Shown: positions 1-5,622, numbered from the stretch's first letter. The stretch is DNA of 5,622 nt from Dehalococcoidales bacterium (GCA_028710655.1 JAQTTS010000152.1:1-5622), one strand, 5' to 3'. The notes: generated by a model from the sequence alone, not told the origin. Program-made: numbers and translations.

Positions 1-2159
1 CCTTTTCGTAAGAGGGCCAGGCTGGCAATCTTCATGCCCTCTCCGAACTTGCCCCGGGCATAGTCGGGCTTCAGCTTCGGGGGGCCCAGGAGGAAGGAGG
101 ATAATCCCACACCCTTGCCCTGGTCGGCGAGCCAGAGCCCTTCCTCGTCATAGCCATACTGGTAGGCCTCGGTTTCATCCAGGGCATTCTGCACCAGGTC
201 GCGGATCGCTTCCCACTCTCCCCATTCCTGCCGCCAGGTAGCCGTGGGACCGATGAAGATGATCTTCCAGCCTTCGGGCTTCCACCTGGTGTTGTACTCC
301 TCCATCGTCATGATACGCGGGTATTTCTGCTTCCAGGCACCCGGTTTCGGGGGAGCCTCCGTGCCCTTGATGACCGGGAAAGGGGACATGGGAACACCCG
401 TCAGCTCTTCCGTGGTGGTCGGCACCTGTCCAGTCGGGTAGCGCCTGATAACCTCCGGCTCCTTGGTCATGGTGGAAGCCCCATCAGCTAGTTGGCCAGG
501 CCCTAAGAGGCCAGTGCGAAAAGTCTCCCACTTTTGTGAAATTTCCTTGTCGGTTTTTGCAAAACCCTCGTAACCCTGTAGCTGTTCTGGTAGCCATAAC
601 TTGATGGTATCCAAGCTGGGAGGCAAGTAAATGTCCAATGTCTTACTGTCATCCATCACTTCGATGCCTGCTACACGAGCGATATTCTTAATATTATTAA
701 CCTGTTCTTTGGTAATATCACTCTTACGGAAGCTAATGTAGCCGCTTGATAATCCTTTGCCCCCAGGGCCATTGTCTATGATAAGCTCTCCTAGAGGATG
801 GTCTTTCTCAAGTCCAGAGCAACTTTGGAATGTCTTATAGCCAGATTGGTTGAGGTCATCGATAAGCCCGACTATGCCGGCATCGATCCAGACATCTTCA
901 AGTACCCCTTCTTGCGAATATTGCTTGCCATATTGTGGACGGCTAACTCTTCCGGGGTGACTTTTAGCAGTTGAATTATCGTTCCGTAGGGCCTTCGGTT
1001 TATACTCTTCGATTACCTTGATATGGTCAGAAGGGATCGTAATGGGCACGTCAGAAAACCATCCTTCAAAGGGCTCGAAAATTAGGTCCATCACTAAGTC
1101 GTAGGGGAATCCATCTTCATACTCAATCTGAAGAATAGACCATTCGTCTTCTGGATGGTATCTCCTCTTGGCCATTTTAGCGAACATCTTTGCTGCTTCG
1201 ATTGAAGTTGCAAAGTAAAGCCTGTTTGCGGTTAACCCACTCTTCATAATACTGGGCACATTGTGTGCTGGAGTAGCGTGGTAGAGTCTCGAGGTGTCTA
1301 TTGTAACGGTGTCACCGTTAGGTTCGTGAACGACATTTATTCTCCGTTTACCTTCTGTAACAGGAGGCCACGGGTAGTTCTCTTCACCAATTCGCCTGTC
1401 AAGGGTTTCAGGCTGGTTCTCTATAATAGCTCGAACCACGACGTAGCGGGCGTACTTGTATGAGTCAAAGGGCTTCAGTTTCGGAAGGAACTCAACATCT
1501 GGTAGATATTCAATGCCGCATATGCGGGCTATCTCTGGAAGCCATGATTGGCGTGGTTCTCTTTCAGAAGGTATGCTATCAAGCGCATCCTGAAGAGGTA
1601 TCCCGATCTCGTTGTCCCATACAGGCTTCATCAAATTGTGAAGTGCGATGAAGCCTTCTTGAGCCGAGACCCCGGAGAGGTATTCTCCCATCAACAGGGC
1701 GTAATACTCCTCAGGGTCGTTAGTGTAAGGGTTTTTTCTAAACTTGAGTCCCTTCGTTTCTGCCACGTAATGAAAGAACTCATGGGCGATCCAGTAAAGC
1801 AGATTATCATAACCTGCTGGTTGGACGATGTATAAAGCGGCAAGAATCTTTGGAAAGACTATCCGGGAATCATTTGTAAAAACGAAATTGGGACCATCGG
1901 CGATGAGCCATTCAGGGCTCGAGACTTTGAACAGAGCGGACCACTGGTGTAGCGTGGACTCAATAAACTCGGTGAACTCTGGGAAGTTTTCCTTGTTGAT
2001 AAACCTGGTTATCCACTCTTCCCTTTCTGCTTGCGGGAGAAAATTGGCGATATGCTTCTTCGCAAGAACACCGTTTGTGGTTATTGGTCTAGGGTAAACT
2101 CCAATTAGATTATAGCGAGACCTCTGAGCCGGCCTTCCTCTTTTGTTTGGATTCTCCAT
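1..2159 (-). CDS. Multidomain protein: HExxH metallopeptidase, ADP-ribosyltransferase-like domain, SCSG domain, GHKL ATPase (3' end cut by window)
   Basis: Reading the minus strand from the ATG at 2159 gives 719 codons with no stop before the window edge, so the C-terminus is missing. Domains seen, in order: a likely zinc metallopeptidase (residues about 20-165) with HEFFH at 126-130 and a possible third ligand at E150/E151; a helical stretch to about 280; an ADP-ribosyltransferase-like module (about 290-386) with LYHATP (292-297), SIMKSGL (303-309), LYFATS (314-319) and ITIPSDHI (373-380); a small domain (about 420-515) with GYKTFQSCSG (440-449) and a KTLDIYLP strand (506-513); and a GHKL ATPase with N box RDLVQNALDE (653-662), G1 box DQGKG (679-683) and lid/G2 FGEGMK (705-710). 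No signal peptide or membrane helix is visible. It lies 42 bases after the ArdC-like gene and shares its reading frame. The first 540 codons are about 45 % GC, the rest about 61 %. Substrates are unknown. The peptidase motif and GHKL boxes are clear; the ART-like call is less certain. Confidence 0.9.
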   Translation of the reverse strand, partial: MENPNKRGRPAQRSRYNLIGVYPRPITTNGVLAKKHIANFLPQAEREEWITRFINKENFPEFTEFIESTLHQWSALFKVSSPEWLIADGPNFVFTNDSRIVFPKILAALYIVQPAGYDNLLYWIAHEFFHYVAETKGLKFRKNPYTNDPEEYYALLMGEYLSGVSAQEGFIALHNLMKPVWDNEIGIPLQDALDSIPSEREPRQSWLPEIARICGIEYLPDVEFLPKLKPFDSYKYARYVVVRAIIENQPETLDRRIGEENYPWPPVTEGKRRINVVHEPNGDTVTIDTSRLYHATPAHNVPSIMKSGLTANRLYFATSIEAAKMFAKMAKRRYHPEDEWSILQIEYEDGFPYDLVMDLIFEPFEGWFSDVPITIPSDHIKVIEEYKPKALRNDNSTAKSHPGRVSRPQYGKQYSQEGVLEDVWIDAGIVGLIDDLNQSGYKTFQSCSGLEKDHPLGELIIDNGPGGKGLSSGYISFRKSDITKEQVNNIKNIARVAGIEVMDDSKTLDIYLPPSLDTIKLWLPEQLQGYEGFAKTDKEISQKWETFRTGLLGPGQLADGASTMTKEPEVIRRYPTGQVPTTTEELTGVPMSPFPVIKGTEAPPKPGAWKQKYPRIMTMEEYNTRWKPEGWKIIFIGPTATWRQEWGEWEAIRDLVQNALDETEAYQYGYDEEGLWLADQGKGVGLSSFLLGPPKLKPDYARGKFGEGMKIASLALLRK
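1304..1320. repeat. 17-bp interrupted palindrome inside the GHKL/peptidase gene
   Basis: TAACGGTG-T-CACCGTTA: two perfect 8-bp arms around one base. The one-base centre rules out an RNA hairpin using the full arms, so any role would be as a protein-binding dyad in DNA. It encodes part of NGDTVTI just before the ART-like domain. It may be chance. Confidence 0.5.
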
Positions 2160-2166
2160 CAGGAGA

Positions 2167-2172
2167 CCTCCT
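2167..2172 (-). promoter_or_regulatory. Ribosome-binding site fixing the start of the GHKL/peptidase gene
   Basis: AGGAGG lies 7 bases before the ATG at 2159. It supports this start even though the frame is open upstream back to the TGA of the preceding gene. The site sits inside AGGAGGTCTCCT (2161-2172), whose two ends are complementary, so the site could pair weakly with CTCCT next to the start codon. I see no promoter in the 42-base gap, so co-transcription with the ArdC-like gene is likely. Confidence 0.85.
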
Positions 2173-2201
2173 GGTTTAGGGGGAGACTCTTTCCCATTCG
2201 C

Positions 2202-4418
2202 TCATTTCCTAACCCTCTCGATCGCTTCCAGGAAGGCCCGGTCAATCTTCTCCCGCCACCCGCTGTCATCAATGGTCTGGGCCAGGAATTCGGCCGAGTC
2301 GGGAACATAATCTAGCTTGCTAACATCTTCAAGCCTCTCACTGAATTCGTCTGCGTGATTATGTTCCTCTTGGGCGATGTGCTCATAGAGATCAGCCGTC
2401 TGCCTGTCACCCTGGGTACCCGCGACCTGGCCGCGGCCTTTGTAGGCAGCCTCAGCCGTCTCCTCTTCAACAATGCTCATCTTGAGTCCTCTTTCTATGG
2501 CTGTCTCTGCCGTGGTAGCAGGCAACCGTTCCTCGCCGGCAAGCTCGTGTATCATGCGGTCGGTAACCTTGCGGATGGTAGACAGGTTGGCCTCAAGCAC
2601 CTTCTTATCCTGCGACCAGAGAGCCACATACGGGAATGACCTGAGACCGGTATCGAAGCCGAAGTGGGCGGCAACTGCGAATGACGCGCTCTCCGCAATA
2701 GTCTCAGCATCGCGCCTGGGAATCTGGAAGACGTGTTCCGTGAAGTAGTGGCACATCTCGTGCAGGAAGGTCTTGAGCTGCTGTGCCCGGGCCTCTTCCG
2801 GCCGTATCCATATGAGCTTTCCGGTGATGGACCCCTTGGTCTCAGGGGAAATATCTGGCCTGGACTCAAAGCTCACGTTCAGCCCTTCCCTGCTCGCCAT
2901 GGCCATTAGGTTATTAAACAGGACCTCGTTGGCCTCACCACTCAGAACGGGTACCGCAACGTCCGGGAGGTCCTTCCCCTCGGTCTGGCTGATATCGAAG
3001 ACGTAAACCACTTTGAAGTAGACCGGCCTCTTTCCCTGCTCCAGGTCAGCCACACTCTGTCCGCATTTGGGACAGTACTCAGCGTCCCCGGGTACTTTCC
3101 CGCCACACTTCGGGCATTTGGGCCTGGATGGCATAACAGGAGCGAGAATCGCGATACCCTTCTCGCCCTTCTTGACGAACCGGCCAAGGTCCTTCCAGGT
3201 ATTGAACCCTGCGACATGGGTGGCGTTCGGCTTCTGGAACATTATTAATATGATGTTACCCATGCTGTAGTCGTGGAACTTGGCCATGGCTGTCAGGAAC
3301 TGGCGGAAATTATCACTTTTCTGGATGGCATCGACCCCGGCCTGGAGCTGTTTGAGAAGGGTATCTACCTTACTCCCTCCCTCCACGGCCTCAACCGCAG
3401 GCCAGAACTCCGGTACCGGCTCTTGAAACCAGCCGGCCAGGTGGCGGTACTCAGGTGGAAGAGGCTCACCGACATCAGGTTCGGTAGCCGGCAGATACTC
3501 TACCTCCGGGGGTACCTCACCCCTCATGATATACCCCTGTTTCTCCCTTTCCCAGGACTCCTTTTCAATGATGGCGCCGGTGTTTTTCACTCGAACGTAC
3601 TTTAGCTTTGTGGCCGTATCAGGGGAGAATTTCCCGCGCGCTACCTCCTGGAATCTCAAGTACTTGCCCATTACCTCGTTATATTCTTTCATGTACGGGT
3701 TATCGACAGAAAACGTGACAAACTTGGAGTCAGGAGGGATCTTATCCCACTCGCAGGCCTTCTTCCAGAGTTCCTGTAGCTTCACACGGTACTCGACCTG
3801 CGGCAGAAAATTCGGGATGGTACTCGGGAGGAAACCCTGCATAGCGTTAGCTCCCAGGAGTTTGGGACGGCGGCTAGTCGTAATAACGGCTAACGCGACG
3901 ACGCCCAGTACGAGGGTGAGCACGATCGGGAAGATGGCCGAGCTGATATTGGAGATCTGGGTGATCCCGAACGCTATCAGCCCGATAACAAAGAGAGTCG
4001 GCAGTATCGGTACGAGGGCCACCCACTCGGGAGAGCCTTTCCGGAGTGCTATACTCGTGGTCGGTATCCCGCTGGCCATGCTTGCCACCGGGTAGGAAAC
4101 GTGAAAGCCGGCATTTACCAGGTCAAGATAGAGCTGCGCCAGGTCAGCATCGGAAGGCATCTGCTCGGTACACATCTCCAGCCTGGCCGACTGGCCGATG
4201 GCCAGAGAGCTTTCCACGGCATCCAGGGCAGCGGTCAGGTCTTCAATCGTGGTACCGACAACGGAGCCAGAAACAGACCGACCTGATGTGCTTCTTTGTT
4301 TGCCAAGCAGCTGGTCCATCCCGTAGGCCTCGATGAGAATTTTGGCTTCTTCGGGAGTGACCCCGTAATAAGCAGCGATTATCTCGAAATCATTGAACTG
4401 GTTCTTGTGAAGCGCCAT
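2202..4418 (-). CDS. Membrane-anchored ArdC-like polyvalent antirestriction protein with zinc ribbon and ferritin-like tail
   Basis: A 738-aa protein, more than twice the roughly 300 aa of plasmid ArdC. ArdC proteins bind single-stranded DNA through the N-terminal domain, carry a C-terminal zinc metallopeptidase fold, and protect incoming DNA against restriction. Order seen: short helical N-terminus (8-40); helical region (56-105); two hydrophobic helices (about 132-153 and 161-181) followed by SRRPK, which suggests a membrane hairpin with both ends in the cytoplasm; unrecognised region (190-300); Pro/Glu-rich linker (302-345); ArdC N-domain (about 350-478) with GNIILI, FNTWKDLGR, KKGEKGIAIL and VYVFDISQTEG; an inserted zinc ribbon CPKCG-CPKCG (435-453); metallopeptidase (about 490-626) with HEMCH (553-557), likely third ligand E572 or E576, and SFPYVALWS (594-602); a helical pair (645-700) with EEET (651-654) and EEHNH (684-688), like half of a ferritin-like di-iron bundle. 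The start is fixed by a strong ribosome-binding site. The gene has its own promoter and leader hairpin. Confidence 0.92.
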   Translation of the reverse strand: MALHKNQFNDFEIIAAYYGVTPEEAKILIEAYGMDQLLGKQRSTSGRSVSGSVVGTTIEDLTAALDAVESSLAIGQSARLEMCTEQMPSDADLAQLYLDLVNAGFHVSYPVASMASGIPTTSIALRKGSPEWVALVPILPTLFVIGLIAFGITQISNISSAIFPIVLTLVLGVVALAVITTSRRPKLLGANAMQGFLPSTIPNFLPQVEYRVKLQELWKKACEWDKIPPDSKFVTFSVDNPYMKEYNEVMGKYLRFQEVARGKFSPDTATKLKYVRVKNTGAIIEKESWEREKQGYIMRGEVPPEVEYLPATEPDVGEPLPPEYRHLAGWFQEPVPEFWPAVEAVEGGSKVDTLLKQLQAGVDAIQKSDNFRQFLTAMAKFHDYSMGNIILIMFQKPNATHVAGFNTWKDLGRFVKKGEKGIAILAPVMPSRPKCPKCGGKVPGDAEYCPKCGQSVADLEQGKRPVYFKVVYVFDISQTEGKDLPDVAVPVLSGEANEVLFNNLMAMASREGLNVSFESRPDISPETKGSITGKLIWIRPEEARAQQLKTFLHEMCHYFTEHVFQIPRRDAETIAESASFAVAAHFGFDTGLRSFPYVALWSQDKKVLEANLSTIRKVTDRMIHELAGEERLPATTAETAIERGLKMSIVEEETAEAAYKGRGQVAGTQGDRQTADLYEHIAQEEHNHADEFSERLEDVSKLDYVPDSAEFLAQTIDDSGWREKIDRAFLEAIERVRK

Positions 4419-4424
4419 GGCTGG

Positions 4425-4431
4425 CCTCCTT
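4425..4431 (-). promoter_or_regulatory. Ribosome-binding site of the ArdC-like gene
   Basis: AAGGAGG stands 6 bases before the ATG at 4418, a near-perfect Shine-Dalgarno sequence at good spacing. It lies outside the leader hairpin, about 18 bases past the hairpin base, so the hairpin does not cover it directly. Confidence 0.9.
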
Positions 4432-4449
4432 AAGCAGGGGTAATAAGGA

Positions 4450-4478
4450 AAGGGACAAACCGGTCAGGTTCGTCCCTT
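4450..4478 (-). terminator. Leader hairpin: possible terminator, attenuator or 5' stabiliser
   Basis: Arms AAGGGACGAACC and GGTTTGTCCCTT (minus strand) form a 12-bp stem around the 5-base loop TGACC. In minus-strand RNA every position pairs, one as G-U. In plus-strand RNA that position becomes an A-C mismatch, which supports function in minus-strand transcripts. The stem is followed by TCCTTATTA, which is pyrimidine-rich but not a clean U-run. It may terminate transcripts from the upstream gene pair, attenuate the ArdC-like transcript, or protect its 5' end. The structure is clear; its role is inferred. Confidence 0.65.
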
Positions 4479-4489
4479 CTCTGAACAGT

Positions 4490-4519
4490 AATATATGCCT
4501 AGTAACTTGCCATTGTCAA
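4490..4519 (-). promoter_or_regulatory. Sigma-70-type promoter for the ArdC-like gene
   Basis: TTGACA (4519-4514, perfect -35) is followed after 18 bases by TATATT (4495-4490, 5 of 6 matches to the -10 consensus). The predicted start is near 4483, just before the hairpin at 4478. The -35 contains the TGA stop of the upstream 183-aa gene. It would drive the ArdC-like gene and probably the GHKL/peptidase gene behind it. Confidence 0.7.
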
Positions 4520-5067
4520 TACTCGGCCCTGGACTCTGTTTCCGGCGACGGGGGATCACTGGCGCTTGCGCCGCAGAACGGGCAGGCCGTCAGTTTGGAT
4601 GCCTCGGTTATTTTCATGACCGTCGTCTTGTGGCACTTATCGCAGGTGACTCCGACCATGCCTACAGAGGACTCTCCAATCCGGTTAGCGATCGGGTGCC
4701 CGGCCGCGATACCCTGCAGCAGACGCTGCCGGAACCTGACAAACCAGTGATACCCGTTAGCCTGGTCAATGGCATCGGCCAGGTCAGGCCGGGCCAGGGT
4801 AATGGCCTTCCAGAGCCGTTTCACATCGATACGGTTGACATACTCCGCATATCCCTGAAGTGTCTTGTATGTTTGCAGTGGCATCTCCGGGTACTCGTCG
4901 TCACGGATCATCCTCTTGATATCGTCTGGTGAGATGCTTGATATAGATTCCTTTATGATTCTGATGAAAGCAGGATAGTTGGTTTCCAGGAACATTTCGA
5001 ACATGGCCACATTGGCGAATCGGGTACCCTTCTTTGTGAAAGCTTTGAGTTCATCTTTCAGGCTCAT
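4516..5067 (-). CDS. Uncharacterised 183-aa protein with C-terminal zinc ribbon
   Basis: I do not recognise the family. Residues 1-130 look all-helical and soluble, with a charged N-terminus (MSLKDELKAF) and aromatic-rich helices such as YHWFVRFRQRLLQ (106-118). A four-cysteine zinc ribbon follows: CDKC at 142-145 and CPFC at 162-165, 16 residues apart. The tail (168-183) is a disordered Pro/Ser/Glu segment. No membrane helix or signal peptide is visible. The ribbon could serve DNA or protein binding; no catalytic motif stands out. The start is fixed by GGAGG 7 bases upstream and by an ATGA overlap with the stop of the preceding gene, so the two are translated as a coupled pair. Its TGA lies inside the -35 of the next promoter. 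The gene is real, but function is unknown. Confidence 0.85.
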   Translation of the reverse strand: MSLKDELKAFTKKGTRFANVAMFEMFLETNYPAFIRIIKESISSISPDDIKRMIRDDEYPEMPLQTYKTLQGYAEYVNRIDVKRLWKAITLARPDLADAIDQANGYHWFVRFRQRLLQGIAAGHPIANRIGESSVGMVGVTCDKCHKTTVMKITEASKLTACPFCGASASDPPSPETESRAEY

Positions 5068-5622
5068 AGCCCTGCCTCCGGGTTGCCGCTGCCGGATACT
5101 GCTTCGTGTATGTCATCATCGGTCATTTCAGGCTCTTCCCCGGACATGCGGCTGAAGGCCTTGATGCCTTTTGACATCAGGCCCTTGATTTCCTTCATCA
5201 TGCCGATCTGCATATCGTGTTTTTCCCTTTTCTGTTCCATGGCCTGCTTGTGGTCCTCCAGCTGAAAGAACGTTGCCAGGTCGAACTTCATGTCGTTGCC
5301 GTCCTTGTCTTTCATCTGGATGACGGGCTGATTCGCCTGTTGCGCCTGCACCCTCGGCATAATGATCACCGGCTGGCCGGGGTCAACTTCCTGGCGCTCG
5401 CCGGTATCACGGTCGTAGAGGATAACCTTCTGCGAACGCGACGGAGCCTCCGAGGGTGGAGGGGCCTTCTCCTTTTTCACGATCACGATTGGCCGGCCCG
5501 GTTCAGCCTCCTGGATTTGTTCCCCGCTTTCGTCGATCACATACGTCTTTCCCTGTACCTGCTGCACCCTGGGTGCGGGCGCCACGATTGGTGTACCGGG
5601 CTCGATCTCGGTAATGGTGGCC
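5064..5622 (-). CDS. PGxP-repeat protein with helical tail (5' end cut by window)
   Basis: The frame is open to the right edge and gives 185 visible residues. A GTG at 5585 could be read as a start (173 aa), but it falls in the middle of a repeat copy (EIEPGTPIVAP) and has no good Shine-Dalgarno sequence, so the true start very likely lies outside the window. Visible residues 1-90 hold three copies of a unit ending E-x-[ED]-P-G-x-P-[IV]-[VI], the complete ones preceded by a strand-turn-strand such as YVIDESGEQ. A fourth, degenerate piece is at 99-120 (MKDKDGNDMKFDL). Residues 113-160 are a charged, Met-rich helical stretch, perhaps a coiled coil, followed by an acidic disordered end. No signal peptide or membrane segment is visible. 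It is soluble, possibly structural or a scaffold, and coupled to the zinc-ribbon gene. I do not recognise the family. Confidence 0.85.
   Translation of the reverse strand, partial: ATITEIEPGTPIVAPAPRVQQVQGKTYVIDESGEQIQEAEPGRPIVIVKKEKAPPPSEAPSRSQKVILYDRDTGERQEVDPGQPVIIMPRVQAQQANQPVIQMKDKDGNDMKFDLATFFQLEDHKQAMEQKREKHDMQIGMMKEIKGLMSKGIKAFSRMSGEEPEMTDDDIHEAVSGSGNPEAGL
5075..5079 (-). promoter_or_regulatory. Ribosome-binding site of the zinc-ribbon gene, inside the upstream coding region
   Basis: GGAGG lies 7 bases before the ATG at 5067, within the last codons of the preceding gene. Start and stop overlap as ATGA (5067-5064), the usual arrangement for translational coupling. Confidence 0.8.
5358..5619 (-). 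repeat. Protein-level tandem repeats (PGxP units)
   Basis: Copies end at EPGTPIV (partial, from 5618), EPGRPIVIV (24-aa unit, 5549-5478) and DPGQPVIIM (24-aa unit, 5429-5358). Copies 2 and 3 share the plan K-xxxx-D-xx-(x)-G-E-x-Q-E-x-[ED]-P-G-x-P-[IV]-[VI]. The PG motifs are 33 and 40 residues apart, with Pro/Gln-rich linkers between. DNA identity looks low, so the repeats are old. Confidence 0.75.

Noticed and set aside
244..2097. Several plus-strand open frames of 63-95 codons
   Set aside because: All lie opposite the long minus-strand frame that carries recognisable domains. They show no domain-like sequence or operon arrangement.
2159..2197. Twelve-codon frame ending in TGATG at the GHKL gene start
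   Set aside because: It would be a coupling leader peptide, but its ribosome-binding site is weak and the next gene has its own strong one.
2176..2205. Nine-codon frame MSEWERVSP overlapping the ArdC-like stop as ATGA
   Set aside because: Too short to support, and no conservation evidence. It is probably chance, although the ATGA overlap is tempting.
3526..4095. Plus-strand open frame of 189 codons
   Set aside because: It is the antisense of the ArdC-like gene. Its translation has no recognisable motif, while the minus strand reads membrane helices and conserved ArdC sequence.
4495..4932. Plus-strand open frame of 145 codons
   Set aside because: It is antisense to the zinc-ribbon gene, whose frame has a ribosome-binding site, an ATGA overlap and four ordered cysteines.
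2202..5066. TGA recoding, because all three complete genes end in TGA
   Set aside because: The stops fall at proper gene ends (an ATGA overlap or just before ribosome-binding sites) and tryptophan is encoded by TGG throughout, so the standard bacterial code fits.
5064..5585. Complete 173-aa gene starting at GTG 5585
   Set aside because: The frame is open to the window edge and the GTG lies within a repeat unit, so the start is outside the window.

Overview
The window looks like accessory DNA of a bacterial phage, prophage or integrative/conjugative element. All genes run on the minus strand, are tightly packed, and encode large multidomain proteins of the kind called polyvalent proteins in phages and conjugative elements, rather than metabolic genes. 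The host reads as a bacterium: the ribosome-binding sites are strong AGGAGG-type sites and there is a near-consensus sigma-70 promoter. Most of the DNA is about 57-62 % GC. I cannot name the host; an anaerobic or uncultivated lineage is only a guess.

Layout in transcription order (right to left). First comes a gene entering from the right edge, with 185 residues visible. It encodes a soluble protein built of 'PGxP' strand-like repeats followed by a charged, Met-rich helical tail. It overlaps by ATGA the next gene (5067-4516), a 183-aa protein with a C-terminal zinc ribbon. A consensus-like promoter (TTGACA-18-TATATT) overlaps the stop codon of that gene and is followed by a 12-bp hairpin that is fully paired only in minus-strand RNA. 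Together they form the leader of the third gene (4418-2202, 738 aa). That protein is an enlarged ArdC-type antirestriction protein: N-terminal helical domain, two membrane helices, a middle region of unknown function, an ArdC ssDNA-binding domain with an inserted zinc ribbon, a HExxH metallopeptidase, and a ferritin-like helical pair. After 42 bases comes the fourth gene (2159 to beyond base 1, at least 719 aa). Reading the minus strand directly shows it is open to the left edge. It carries another HExxH metallopeptidase, an ADP-ribosyltransferase-like module, a small SCSG domain, and a GHKL-type ATPase (N, G1 and G2 boxes) cut by the window edge.

The most notable points are these. Two large HExxH-containing multidomain proteins stand side by side and are probably co-transcribed. 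The fourth gene is a compositional mosaic: about 45 % GC over its first 540 codons and about 61 % over the GHKL part. Its domain combination (peptidase, ART-like, GHKL) is unusual. A reasonable inference is a set of effectors or anti-defence proteins delivered or expressed early on entry into a new cell, with the third protein held at the membrane. The sequence does not prove that role. No stretch over 300 bases lacks a gene, no plus-strand gene is supported, and I saw no tRNA, rRNA, CRISPR array, transposase or integrase.
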